64,000 nt of DNA. It comes from Eretmocerus hayati. Taxonomy: Eukaryota; Arthropoda; Insecta; Hymenoptera; Aphelinidae. Made by a program: the position numbers and the translations under genes. Positions within the stretch are counted from its first letter, which is position 1. The number at the start of each line of letters is the position of its first letter. Under the pieces are notes generated by a model. The model ran no database searches. It was given only the letters and a program-made list of their open reading frames with translations, and was not told where the DNA came from. The stretch covers positions 62,134,454-62,198,453 of the forward strand of contig CM056742.1 of assembly GCA_029851415.1 (NCBI GenBank). The letters are read 5' to 3'. Below, piece by piece: positions 40,130-52,865 of this stretch.

Positions 40130-42830
40130 AAGAGGTGATTTGCACTTACGCAAGAAGTCTTTCGAACAAGGATTTTGATTTGGATCTCGAATCTCGATCT
40201 GTGAATCAAAGTAGAAGGAGCCAAAATAAAATTTTTCCGCATGATCGACTCGTTTCTGGGTCCGTGCTCTTCATCCTGACTTGAGGATCTATTTCCCAAT
40301 TGGAAGTGATGAAGATATGTACTTCACGGAAATAACTAGCTATTTATACAACCATCCCCTTTCGGATCATGTGATTCGATTCGTGATTCGAAGTGTAAAC
40401 GGACATAACGGAATCTTTTCGAGCGCTTGACTCACAATCCGGTCGAAGATTCTTATTCTGACACTGGTATCATTTTTCCATCCACTGGAAATGATGAACA
40501 TGTGATCTTCATGTAGATTCAGTGTCATTGGAACCATAATTCTTCTTCGGATCCCGAATCTTGATCTGTGAATCAAAGTGGAAGAAGACAAAATGGAGTT
40601 CTTGCGCATGATCAACTCGTTTTTCGATCTAAGTTTTTGTATCCTGACTTGAATATACATTTTCCACCAAATGTGTGTGATAAAAATATATTCATCAGGC
40701 AGATCAGTAGTTATCCATGCAATAATCTCCTATCGAATCATGAATTTTGATTCGTGGATCCAAGTGCAAGGAAACAAGATCAAATGTTTTCAAGCGCTCC
40801 ACTCACAGTCCGGCCGAGAATCTTCATCCTAACCCTAGTGGAAATCATTCGTCCACAGGAAGTGATTGAAATGTGATCTCCATGTACATTGAGTGACGTC
40901 CATGCAATAACCTTGATTTGGATCTCGAATCTCGATCCGTGGATCGATGTGATAGAGGATGAACTGATACTTTTTCGCACGACCAATTCATTTCAGGGAT
41001 ACGCCCTGCCAGCGCGTCGGTTTGGAGGATGGCCATCTTTGAGCTACAAGTGGCTCGGTGATGGCTCGATCCTCCTCCCCAACTACCGAATTTTGGGCTC
41101 AGCCCCCAGCACAAGGCCGATGCCCACCCTTCGGTGGGGGGGACTCTTTTAGGCTTTCTGAGAGCCCAGGAAGTCCCTCGGGATGATGGATGAGTCTTCT
41201 AGGCTCGCATTGTTGTTGCCCGAGGGCGATCCCAATTTGAGTCCCTAGACTCACCCACTCCCGTGGTGCTGGATGGAGATGTGCGGTCTCCTTGCTCCGG
41301 CGGGCGGTAACTGGGGCCGGAGGGTCATCACACCCCAGGGATGAGGCGCCATGCCCCAACCCCCTTGCGGTTTCCGGGAGAAGTCAAAGCGCCGAGTACC
41401 AGTCTCGGAGCCAGTCTTCTCCCTACCGGCTTCGGGCCTAAGCCCGGGTACGGTGTCCCAGTAACTGAGGCCGGAGGGTCGTCACACCCCAGGACATGGT
41501 GTCCCCCTTGCGGTATGATCTCTATGTACAGGAGGAATCTTTCCGACAATAAATTTGAGTCGGATCTCGGATCCAGTTCTGTGAATCAGAGTGGATGTAG
41601 ACAAAATGGCATTCTACCGCGTCATCGACTCGTTTCTCGATCCAAGTTCTCCATCTTGACTTGAGTGAACATTTCCATCATCTGTGAGTGATGAAGATAT
41701 GTTTTTCAGAATTATGAGTAGCTATCCATACGTTGATCCCCTATCGGATTACGAGTTTTGATTTGTGGATCAAAGTGCAAGGAGGCGAGATAACATTTCC
41801 CGCGTGCTCGCATGGCAATCCGACCGAAGATTCCTATCCTCACACTAGTACAGATTGTCCCATCCACTGAAACTGATGTATGAGTGATCTCTATCCACAG
41901 GAGTCATTTCTATCCTCATCAGGAGGAAGAATAATTCTGATTCGATGATCGAATCTCGATCTGTGAATCGAAGTGCAAGGAGACAAGATGGACTCCCTTC
42001 GCGTGCTCGACACACGATACGTTCGGAGATTTTCAGCCTGACACTAGAATGAATTCCTCCATCTACAGACACTCGTTGAGTTGCAAATCTTATGGGCGTA
42101 AGGAGTCATTCATGCAGTAATTTTGATTTGGATTTCGATCGGTGGATTAAAGTGGAAGGGAAAAGAATAAATTTCTGCATGATCAACTCATTGATTGCCC
42201 GGGTTCCCCACCTGCCCTGAGAATACATCTGTTATCAACTGGAAGTGATGGAAATATGTTCTCCACGAAAATTAGTAGCTATCCATACAATAGATCCCTA
42301 TGGGATCACGAATTTCGATTCGTCGATCCAAGTGCGAGGGGATAAAATGAGACCTTGTGTGCTTGACTCACAATCCCTCCAAAGAGTTTCATCCTGACAT
42401 TTGAATAAATTTGTCATCCACTGGAGAAGATGGAGATGTAACCTCTGTATACATGGGGAGTTAGTCATGCAATATTCTGGATTCAGATCTCGAATCTCGA
42501 TCCTCCTATCAAAGTGGAAGGAGACAAGATGAAATTCTTTTCTCATGCAGAACTCATTTTCCGTCCCAAGTTCTTCATACTGACTTTAGTATATGTTTTC
42601 CATCAATCGAGGAGGACAAAGATGTGTCCTCCATGAAGATGATTAGCTATCTATATGTATAATAGTTTCTTGCAGATCATTGATTTCTGTTCGAGGAATT
42701 AGAGTGCAAGGTAACTAGATGAAATCTCTCTACGTGTTCGACTCGCGATCCGACCAACTGTTCTCATCCTTACTAGTATAGATCCCTCCATCTACTAGAG
42801 GTGATGAATATAAGATTTTTATGCCAGAGG
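40130..42830. repeat. Satellite array, monomer about 186 bp, about 12 copies
   Basis: A unit with GATTTGGATCTCGAATCTCG, GTGAATCAAAGTGGAAGGAG, CATCCTGACTTG and AGTGATGAAGATATG recurs. The AAGTGGAAGG-type landmark falls near 40210, 40402, 40578, 40762, 40946, 41590, 41776, 41961, 42147, 42330, 42507 and 42690, steps of 176-192 except across the insertion at 40996-41513. Alternate units resemble each other more than neighbours, for example in CTCACAATCCGGTCGAAGAT, so a dimeric higher-order unit of about 373 bp is likely. It is not obviously the same family as the 176-bp satellite. Confidence 0.85.
40996..41513 (-). mobile_element. Copy of the LINE B 3' region inserted in the 186-bp satellite
   Basis: Matches 8430-8950 almost end to end: GGGATACGCCCTGCCAGCGC at one end and GTCCCCCTTGCGGTA at the other, including the internal repeat of the GGAGGGTCGTCACACCCCAG motif. 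It interrupts one satellite monomer. Removing it leaves a spacing of about 126 instead of 185 bases, so roughly 58 bases of satellite are missing at the insertion point. It is either a strongly 5'-truncated LINE B copy or a SINE using the same 3' end. No coding sequence. Confidence 0.8.
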
Positions 42831-43089
42831 AATTTCATTCTGTCTCCTTCCACTTTGATCCACAGGAAAAGATTCATGGTCCGTATCAGAATTATCACAT
42901 GAATGATTTTTTATGTTCATGGAAATCTCTATTGATTCTCCTCTGGTACATCTTCATTCTCATTTCCATCACTCTCTGATTGAGACAATATGCAGAATGT
43001 GTTTACATGTTACAATCCTCATTAGAACCTCTATCACTATATGGAATTGGAATATATATAGTGTAATAATAAAACAACGGAGATATTGG
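42831..43089. other. Unassigned spacer
   Basis: AT-rich sequence between the satellite edge and a small DNA-transposon piece. No gene seen. Confidence 0.4.
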
Positions 43090-43325
43090 AAATACCATTG
43101 GAATATGGTGGCCGCTTCTTGGAGGTTCAATTTACCCATGGAAGGTTCTCTCGAGTTTGAGGAAACCCGGCTGTTAGAAGAAGTGGCCGCTATACAGAGG
43201 GGCCTCTATAGGGAGGTTTTACGTATATAAGACTCAATACAATTCTGCCGGGACCTTGCATTTTCGGCCACTAAGGGAGGTGGCCACTTTTGAGAGGTGG
43301 CCGCTAAGAGAGGTTTTACTGTAAA
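43090..43325. mobile_element. Piece of a small DNA transposon (pogo/Tigger-like end)
   Basis: The right end reads AGAGGTTTTACTGTA, the complement of TACAGTAAAACCTCT, which resembles pogo/Tigger-type termini next to a TA target. The motif GTGGCCGCT or GTGGCCACT occurs four times (43110, 43179, 43268, 43300), several followed by AGAGGTTTTAC-like sequence. The left terminus is not clear. No transposase. Confidence 0.5.
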
Positions 43326-45020
43326 TGTATATCTAAAATTAAATATTGAATGGAAATGTGAAGCAAGAAGCGATTTGTGATCATCTTGAGCGCTTAGTTT
43401 GATCACGGTTTTTGTAAATGAATCCAATATCACTTGATCAATGCAGTCGTGAGGGAAGAATCAAATTGATGCATTATCATGGTCTCTGATATGCAATCAC
43501 CGAGAGCAACCATTGGGAATTTATTTATCACAAAAGCTCCTTCTATTTATACAATCCTTGAGTCTTTACGTCGCGATACTTGACTATCTGAGAAGTCTTT
43601 GATTCTGTGGAATGACTTCGATTGATGACCATTCGCAGAAGATCATCATCATATCGTTGAGATTGATCCGAAATATCTATTCATTATCCTCGTTTTGTGC
43701 TTATGATGTAGAATTGAGTTGGAATTGGGAAGCATCTCATGTTCAGAGTGGAAATGTAACTCTTCACCACAAAAGTTGAAGGAGACATGATAAGATGAGA
43801 CTGACCCGTCAGTTTGGTTCACCAGTGTCGGGACCAAAGCGGTGCTCAGATCAGAGGAAATCCAGCAACATGCTTCTGACGAGTGCCATTAGTGTTGTGC
43901 TGTTTTTCTTTTCCAATAGTTGGGCAACTCGTGAAATTGTGGTGTGGTATTTTTCGATCATGTATGACGAGGATGAATTGAATTCATCAACCATCAGGAA
44001 AGTTTTGAATCGGATTCTGTTGTTAGAGGTTTACTCGGGAGCATTCACTCTTTGATGAGATAGAGAAAATGGCTTCATTCTGTTGAGCAATAGTGGATTC
44101 ATACACATTTTCGTAAATTACTCGTAATTTGATTCAAACTGAGTTCGGGAAGTTTCAGAATTCCCGAATCGATTGAAATGTTAGATCCTCGCCCCCCTTC
44201 ATTCACTTTCTTCAAGAAGTACAACTTGGCGAGTATGAGTTTGTCCCTCAGAACTGATTGATTCTTACAAGGCTCTTACAGTGGAAATGATAACTCATTT
44301 CAATCAACTGTATTACATAGCTCCAACTCTTGGAAGAGAAGAAATAAACGAGCAACCATGTCGAGTATTCTTCGTACAAGGACAGGATATTTAGGATTAG
44401 AATAGGATGGAGATGGAATGATTTTGTTTGACCTGAATCGGATGTATTCGTATAATACATCTCAGACGATTTCGCGGGGTTTCTCTCATTTGTTGCTTGT
44501 AAAATCCGAAATCTGTGATGATGAAATTGGAGAGATGAAAGACAGAAGCCGAAAACTTTGATAGCGATTTTTCAAACTTGATATTTTCTCATTGGAATGT
44601 GGAGCGAATCACTCGTTGCTAGAAAAATACGTGGGGAAAATGAGAATGTATGCAAAACATTTCTTGTCATTAGTGGCCACAAATGAAGGCACTTACTCGA
44701 AAGCCTGTGTATCGTATCACGGTTCCAACCAGACGAGTCCATGACTCGTTCGTATGTCTCATTCGATGGGCTATCATGACATTCGTCGTTTATTCCGAAT
44801 AAGTTCATTTATCGATGTTTGAAGAAGAATGTATGTAAGAGAGATACTCGACTATCTTTATGTTATTTCACTCCGTTGTCAAGACTAAATTATACATTTT
44901 GCGCGTTCGGAACACAGCAATCTCTTGATATTTGATCATCCCATATCCATGTATTATTATGATACTCCCAAATATCGATGAATGATTATGGTACTGAACT
45001 GAATTATAGTGATCTCATAT
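43326..45020. other. Unassigned interval, probably intronic
   Basis: AT-rich. The longest plausible frame is 43795-44055 (86 codons, with a hydrophobic stretch around residues 28-42), which I do not recognise. No repeats matched elsewhere in the window. Confidence 0.35.
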
Positions 45021-45898
45021 TAGTCTAAGAGAATGAGATTTTTTTGGGAAAAATTAATACCTGGGAGAGAAGAATACCTTGGGGTAAAGAGCGTAACACT
45101 GATAATACCCTCAAGTTTTTAACGTTTTTCCCCGTGGCAAACTCGAGTAAAATATTCCGGAAGCTCGGAAAAGTACTTTTCCGGGCTCTGGGAACTTGGG
45201 GTTTGATTTGAGAGGAAAGAGTCCCAAACAAAATCTGTAGTACTCGGGAGGGCGCGAATTATGGGCCAAACCAGATCTTCGTAGCATCAATTGTTTATCC
45301 GGAATCGGAGGAAAAGTGCCGAAAATCGGCATTTTTTCAACAATTTTTCCCGCAGGAAATTCGGCACAAATACTCTTGTAAATCACCAGAATCGATTACT
45401 CCTGATTTTAAACGCATGCATGATTTTTTTCGAGTCACTAGCTTGCATAGTTTTTGAATAATAACAATTGTTTATCAAAATAGGCCAATAATTAGCGCTA
45501 ATTTCCCACCGATCCACAAGACGTACAGTAATGTGACAAAAGAAATCAGAAGCTGACAAGCCTCGGCTACAGATTCCTAGAAAGAACTAATCAATTTCCA
45601 TCATTCAAACTGTTCAGAATGAATTATCTGCAAAACACAATATTTTTGCTCATAAACAAATGAGATAATTTGTTCAATATTGGTTCGATTAAATAATGGA
45701 TTCCGGATTCTGATTGCTGGAATTTTTCTGCAAATTTAAAAGAAAAAAACTTTATCCCACGACCACTTGGGGCTGAGATACAAATTTTTTTCCAAAAAAT
45801 CACTACACCCTCATTGTTTATTGTAAAGAGTCCAGCTTGCACACACTGGACAAAGGATATTCAAAGTTTACGAATATCCATCTACCAACTGCATCAAT

Positions 45899-46597
45899 AA
45901 GGAACTTGCATGTTTTCCAATTTTAATTTCAACAGATAGACCAGGTACGATTCATAAAGTAATTATTTTTCCCGAAATTTTCATGTGCACGCACTGTGAG
46001 TAATAAATTATTGTGAATCGTTCAATATTTGCGAAGTTTCAAACGCTCCGGAAAAAGCCGAGCGACATGACCGAGCGTGCCCGAGCGCCCGCGTGCATGT
46101 GTTGTATCTGTGTGTTATGTTTACAATGACGTTCGAAACGAATAACATCATCAACACACCAAATCTACTGATAAATAACACTTTCCGAGTTGACAAAGAT
46201 CACAGAGATCACGGAGTGATATTTATTGCCGACTTGCGAGACTTGTCGTCATCATGCGGATCCCGAAATCAAGTCTAACCTCAAATTTCGTGCGGTCAAT
46301 GAAGCGGACGACGCGCGGACGAGCCTCCACAGCAGACGAAGCAAATTAACATGGGATTAGAGCCTGAGAGATTCCTATTGGTTCAGCACCCTGGCAATCG
46401 TGACGTCACGATTGTCCGACCAATCAAAATCGTTTGAGCGCGAATCTAATAATTACGATTTTTGAACGATTTTAATCGCGAATTTTTAAATGTAGATGGC
46501 ACATTTTCAGCCGAAACTTTTGTAGATAGTCTACACTCACCCTAATAATCAGATTCAGATCAAAAGCAAGCCGAATTTTTTTTGATGCAAGTTCCTT
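45899..46597. mobile_element. Nested TIR element of 699 bp in FB4
   Basis: Ends AAGGAACTTGCAT and ATGCAAGTTCCTT are inverted. Flanks CAATA and TATTG allow a TA target duplication. The right arm of FB4 near 47340 shows the sequence without it (AATTATGCAGTTGG). The interior is GC-richer, with a palindromic CRE site and two CCAAT boxes, and no transposase. It may be a Tc1/mariner-type non-autonomous element carrying captured promoter sequence; the class is inferred. Confidence 0.6.
46377..46424. promoter_or_regulatory. Palindromic CRE flanked by two inward-facing CCAAT boxes
   Basis: A perfect 20-base palindrome at 46395-46414 centres on TGACGTCA, the CREB/ATF full site. ATTGG (46377-46381) and CCAAT (46420-46424) flank it in opposite orientations. 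This cluster is typical of strong, often bidirectional promoters. Promoter function is inferred; no adjacent gene is seen. Confidence 0.45.
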
Positions 46598-48249
46598 ATT
46601 GATCATTTTTATGTTAACAAGCTGTGAAAAACACAGCGAAAATATGCCGCGCCCCTCGATGTATGGCCGCGGAGAGGGGGAAGCTCGCGCGGTGACGCTC
46701 GGAGACCGCGAGACGGAAACCGATTCGGGCGCTTCAAATTCGTGGACGCGTTAAAATATTGCCATATCTCCAAAATTATCTAACCAATTTTGACGTTTCT
46801 TTTCCAATCTGGGGTAGCTTTGAAAAATATTGATAATGAACCGATCAGATTCTCAGGAAAAAGAAGTCCAAGGCAGTTTTCAGCAATGCTTGTGGTATCG
46901 AAAAATATTGTTTTCCATCGTCGTGCGATTATTTGATGTGAATGTTTTCCAGTGGAAATTTTATCATTTACTAGCCATCAAATTTTCATTGGAAAACAAT
47001 CGCATCAAATAATCGCACAACGATGGAGAACAAAACTTTTATATAGCACAAGTTTTGTTGAGAACCACCTTGCACTCCTTTTTTTGAGAATCTGATCGGC
47101 TCATTATTAATATTCTTCAAAGCTACCCCAGATTAAGAGAAAAAACGTCAAAATTGGTTGGATAGTTTTGGAGATATGGCCATATTTTAATGCGTCAACG
47201 AATCTGAAGCGCGCGAATTGGTTTCAGTTCCCGGTCTCCGAGCGTCGCCGCGCGAGCTTCCCCCTCTCCGCGGCCATACATCGAGGGGTGCGGCATATTT
47301 TCGCTGTGTTTTTCACAGCTTGTTAACATAAAAATGATCAATTATGCAGTTGGTAGATGGATATTCATAAACTTTGAATATCCTTTGTCCAGTGTGTGCA
47401 AGCTGGACTCTTTACAATAAATAATGAGGGTGTAGTGATTTTTTGAAAAAAAATTTGTATCTCGGACCCAAGTGGTCGTAGGATAGAGTTTTTCTTCTTA
47501 AAATTTGCAGAAAAATTCCAGCAATCAGAATCCGGAATCCATTATTCAATCGAACCAATATGGAACGACTCATTTCATTTGTTTATAAGCAAAAATATTG
47601 TGTTTTGCAGATAATTCATTCTGAACAGTTTGAATGATGGAAATCGATTAGTTCTTTCTAGGAATCTGTAGCCGAGGCTTGTCAGCTTCCGATTTCTTTT
47701 GTCACATTACTGTACGTCTTGTGGATCGGTGGGAGATTAGCGCTAATTATTGGCCTGTTTTAATGAACAATTGTTGTTATCCAGAAACTATGCAAGCTAG
47801 TGACTCGGAAAGAAACCTGCATACGTCTAAAATTAGGAGTAATCGATTCTGGTGATTTACAAGAGTATTTGTGCCGGATTTCCTGCGGGAAAAATTGTTG
47901 GAAAAATGCCGTATTCCGGCACTTTTCCTCCGATCCCGGATGAACAATTGATGCTACGAAAATCCGGCTTGGCCCATAATTTGCGCCCTCTCGAGCACTA
48001 CAACTTTTGTTTGGGACTTTTGCCTCTCAAATCAAACCCCAAGTTTCCAGAGCCCGGAAAAGCTCTTTTCCGAACTTTCGGAATTTTTAACTCGAGTTCG
48101 CCACGAGGAAAAACGGTGAAAACTTGAGGATATTATCAGTGTCACGCCCCCCACACCAAGGTATTTTTTTCTCCCAGGTATTAATTTCCTCCCAAAATGA
48201 ATGCTTTTGTGTCTAATTCTCTTAGACTATATCTTTTACTAAATCAAAT

Positions 48250-48480
48250 AACTCGAGATATCACTCGATAGATTCTTTTTATTCCATTTCTCCCACTGGA
48301 TTCAGTTTTTCCAGATTGTAATCAACGTGTTATTTTCATCCCTTCTACTAGATTCCACTCATTGAGATATCACTCGACAGATTTCCTTCATTCCATGCCT
48401 TCTACTAGACCACATTTTTCAGATAGTTTTCAACAAGTTATTCTCATCTCATCTTTCCCTCTAGATTGAACTGTTCAAAT
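48250..48480. repeat. Short tandem repeat, unit about 110 bp, two copies
   Basis: GAGATATCACTCGATAGATT (near 48254) recurs as GAGATATCACTCGACAGATT (near 48363). Each is followed by TTCATTCCAT-like, CTACTAGA and TTCAACAAGTTATTCTCATC-like sequence. A third, more diverged start may follow. Confidence 0.5.
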
Positions 48481-50979
48481 ATAGTGCTCAAGAGAGTTGT
48501 AATGGTCCTATTCATTCCGCCAGGTATGATATCCTGAAACAGTGTGTAAGTAACACAAAAGTGTGAGACACGTGTATTTCCAAGGAAATTCAGTTCCGTC
48601 ATGACTTCAATGATTGAAACTCAATCAGACAAGTCTCTTCAAAATATAATTCCAACTATTAAAAGGAGGGAGAGCACTCTCAAACTTGCCTGGTTATATT
48701 TCTTGGAGAAGTGAGTGGAGGGGGGTGGGATCTCACTACTTGTATATAAAAATGCAGACGACCCTCTCCATTTACAAGATTCACCAGTTACTGGTCGGGT
48801 ACGACTAGTTTTCCAAAAATGTTTGACGAACTGTTTCTACTTACGACAGTATAGCTATCCATACCGTGGACCGATATATATGAGTACCTACGTGAAAACT
48901 CTGGAATAATGTATGCCTTCTTGTACTAACTGTTTAAACGCCCGAGGAAAAGATCTCTGAAATCATTCTTGATGTACTTTGATTGTGCTCTTCCTGGCAC
49001 AATCGTTAGTTTTTTAATCCAGGGCTACCCAAGAATATTATCATGGAAAGAAGGTCAAAATATCAGGTCCGTGTGATGTGGTTCTTCCTCCTTCCGACCC
49101 CTGCATGTGAGTGTGCAGTGACGAGGAGAGGCTCGTCAGAGGTGCGGTCGGGCAAATGTATCAAATAGAATAGTATTGAGTATTGCAAATCTCAGCAGCC
49201 ACTATTGAGACCAAACTTTCACTTTTGTATGTGCGCTGAGCACCTATATTTCGTGGTGCAATTTCACCTAGAATTTCCTCCAATCGAAGTCAATTTGCCT
49301 CATTCCAAGTCTTTCTGCACCAACTTTTCCTCGAATCAAATCGCCAGGTGCAATTTTCATCCATGCCTTACAGTATCGAGAAAAAATCGATTCTCACACT
49401 TTGCGGAGTACTTTTCGCTGGAAATCTAGTTTTGCTCGAATTTTTATGTCAGGTCTGTGTGATACTAGTCAGACCCTTGACCGTGAAACTACAGAGGCCC
49501 TTGTCATTTTTCCAAAGTATTTGGTGGTCGAATCAAAATCCCTGAAATTCCAAACCTGTAGCTAAAACTTTTTAGCCATGTGATCAATTCTAGGAGCAAA
49601 ATGTCAGGTCCGTGTGACGCTACCGCGTTACATGTAATATTCTTATGGTACCGATATGTAAAAACATTGATACTCACGCACGACTTAATTAGTGCTTCAC
49701 ATATTTCAAAAAGACAAAAAATACACCTTGGAACATTCGCCTCACGTCAGGGCTGGTACATTCTCGAACCCTTATATCGAAATTTCCACGGAACTATTCA
49801 TGAAGCCAATATACAAACTACATTAGGGACTGTCCATTGAACATTCTCGGGAAACGAGTGGTTCCCGGCCGGAAGCATCAATTATTCCTTCGGATCTTGT
49901 AGAAGACATCCTGTAGGACAGAACAGATTTTTCTACTAGAAACATTGATGTTCCGTTTGGTTGTTGCTTGTAACATGTTCCATGTGACGCTGTTTCTTCG
50001 TAATTCCATTCCGGCCATGAATTGGACGGTCGCACCCCGGTAGAAACGCGCATATGGAGTTGAACTCTTTCTTGGCTCATTGTTCACGCCCTTACTGAAA
50101 TGGAGCACCACGATAGATTTTTTGGGAGAATTTTTTGAGCGTATCTGATTGAGTAAAGACTGAAAATTGAAAAATTGCGGGCCCTACCGCTGGAACTCGT
50201 CGCAGGGGATGTGTTAATCAACGTTAATAAGAGCAAGATTCGTGTTTTTCCAACGCGTCATAGAAATTGTGAGCATTCTTTGGCCAGAAACTGGCCAAGT
50301 CGAACCTGATTGCATTGTTACTATATCTATATTATACTGCTTGGGTGGCTATAAGAATTGGTCACATTTCTATCGGGGACTTCAAAATGCTCATAGCTCT
50401 GGAATGTTGCCTGCTAGAGGAAAATGACGAGTGTAATTTTTTGTTTAAAGTGTCTCTGATTATCTGATGAGAATTTTTTTCGGACGGAAATGAGTCATTT
50501 TTACAATTTGTCTGAACAATTCCGGTTTAAATAATTTTGCACCAGGTTTCGGCCTGGAAACCTGCATCACTAGGAAAAGAGGGCCTTGCGGAGAGGATCC
50601 CGCAAAAAAAATTCCATGAGCCTATTTTGGCACACGATGGCAATGATTTTTCCTATAGTCTATTCTGCTTTGATCCCAGATGGCGTTATGGGAGAAAGGA
50701 TGGTCATACTTGCCAAGTGAGACTTCTGGAAAGAATGAAGTGGGAAGGGGAAAGATTTCAAAACTCCGTTATGATAATCATTGAAGATTCTGAAATGGAA
50801 TATCATAAACTGTAAAAATAGTTGACCCTGTAGAAAAACAGAAGAAGTTTCTACGTATATTTCATTCATAAAAATCATCCCCCTAATGAGGAGCTCTGTG
50901 ATGAATTCCAAGTTTAATATTTTCTCATCATAAGCAAAAAAATCCGAGAACTTGGGATAAATCCATGGCATATGATTTG
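48481..50979. other. Unassigned interval, probably intronic
   Basis: No recognised gene. CAGGTCCGTGTGA or near forms occur at about 49068, 49447 and 49602. A 92-codon frame at 50537-50815 has a protein-like composition (FSYSLFCFDPRWRYGRKDGH) but matches nothing I know and is not bounded by clear splice sites. Confidence 0.35.
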
Positions 50980-52660
50980 GGTTGATGCGGAGACTCCCAA
51001 CTCCACTTATAATATTGCTTGCAAGAAAAGGTTGTTATGGAATGAGAGACTTCTGGATTGTGTGAATTACCCACCCAAGTTGATTCATCCGCTCCTCAAC
51101 AAGAGAAGAAATTCTGGTGTGAGCCAGCTCAAGCAGGTTTCAAAGACTCTCTGGAAAGAATTTTTGGATTTAATGCTGATCAACAAATCAATTTAACTTT
51201 ACCATCCTTTGAAATTTGAGCATTGAGTTGTAGTGACTTCAGAGATGCATCGCTCCGCTACAACCTGGATTAGTTCATCCTAATGAATCTATAGGTCTAT
51301 TCATTCTCGGTGAAACTATATAATGTGTCGCCACTATTAAGTGGATGTGGTGAAATTCTAAGCGGAAGGTCTGGTGATGGGAGTTGGAAATTTCAAAGAG
51401 TATGAAATTTGGGTATAGCACGCTTAGACTCTCAACCTAGATGTGCCTTGAGATACATTATTCTATGATCCTGGTACCATCCTACAATCAGATTTTCATA
51501 CGAGGAAAGCGATAAAGTTATATCATCATGATTCCACATCTTTCGTCGAGTCAAGTTTCACTCACTATCAAACATAGACATTCAATGTAATCTTTTATTA
51601 TAGAAAAGTCCAAAAGGATAGTATGTCAGTTTCCCAGGGATTGAGCCCTTGGTCCAAACGCATTGAATTCCTGGAATACTTGTTGGTAAAATATGAGCAT
51701 ACTTTGGTTTGAAAATAATATGAATGAAATTCATGAGCGGCTATGCACATATCCCATCATCTTATAGTTCAGGCTGTACAAAACTACTATTATGTCTTTG
51801 CATATGACAATAACTACAAATCAAGATCTAGATGTTCATTGTATGTTATCCTTTGCGGTAAATTATAATTCAGATTAGCAGAAAAAGTATGTCCGATATT
51901 CATACCGATTTTAATGGATGGGATTGGAATTTGAACCCTAATCAGTTTTGAATTATATAATTTGAGGCCAGGGTAGATTTTGATTTAGGTTCAAGCCCAG
52001 ACAACCCATTCAGACCAAGCCTACAGTTATTAAAGAATCTCTACACAATATTATGGGCCACTCTCATGAGAGACCACACTGAATGTCTATGTTTGATTGT
52101 GAATGAAACTTGACTCGACGAAAGATGTGCCATTATGTTGATATAACATTGTCGCTTTTCTCATACCAAGATCTGATTTTGGAATGATATCAGGACAGAT
52201 TGAATAATGTATCTCAAGGAACAACCATGTTGAGAGTCCGAGCATGCTATACCTGAATTCCACGCTCTTTGAAATTTCCAACTTTCATCACTAGACTTTC
52301 CGTTCAGAGTTTCACCAGATCCACTAAATAATGGAGACACAGTATATAGTTCCACCAAGAATGAATAAACCTATAGATTCATTAGGATGAACTAATTCAG
52401 GTTGTGGCAAAGCAATGCGTTCTTGGAGTCACTACAACTCAATGCTTAAATATCAAAGGATGGTGAAGTAAAATTGATTTGTTGATCAGCATTAAGGCCA
52501 GGAGCTCTTTTCATAGGGTTTTTGAAACCTGCTTGAGCTGTCACACAACAGAATTTTCTTCTTTCGGTTGAGAGGTCTGCAGCATATGATGATGAGAACC
52601 TGTGGAAGTAATTTTGCCACAACTCTCATTGAGAATTTAGGCACATCACCATTCATGACA
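50980..52660. repeat. Diverged long inverted repeat FB6
   Basis: 51127-51160 (CTCAAGCAGGTTTCAAA) pairs with 52520-52545. 51220-51300 (GCATTGAGTTGTAGTGAC, TAGTTCATCCTAATGAATCT) pairs with 52375-52450. Pairing extends inward through GAGATACATTATTCTATGAT-like sequence to a centre near 51850. The arms are more diverged than in FB2-FB5, so it is probably older. A 74-codon frame at 50972-51196 and a minus frame at 52492-52677 are its mirrored but frameshifted counterparts. Confidence 0.7.
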
Positions 52661-52865
52661 TTTGCACTGTGGCACAAAATCAGACAGGAAATTCTTTATT
52701 CGGTTATAGAGACGGAATCAATGTATTACCTCCCATTAGAATCAAAATCTGTCACTTGACTGATTAATTAATGAGCTTATAGCTCATCACTCAGATACCG
52801 TCTGCTACTGTCTTAGTCTTTTCCTCACGCTTCCTTGCATCGCGATCATCACGCACGCGTAGAAT

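Larger units (their letters stand above)
45021..48230. repeat. Long inverted repeat FB4 with a nested TIR element
   Basis: TAGTCTAAGAGAAT (45021-45034) pairs with ATTCTCTTAGACTA (48216-48229). Pairing continues inward as 45035-45895 with 47355-48215 and 46598-46960 with 46975-47345, centre near 46965. The left arm is interrupted at 45899-46597 by another element that the right arm lacks (near 47340). Frames in the two arms (45111-45386 minus and 47852-48127 plus) encode the same 91-residue sequence with substitutions, as expected for mirrored copies. I do not recognise that sequence as a protein. Confidence 0.85.

Noticed and set aside
50537..50815. Host exon with protein-like composition
   Set aside because: No known family, no clear acceptor or donor, and it adjoins a diverged foldback; kept only as a remark in the interval entry.
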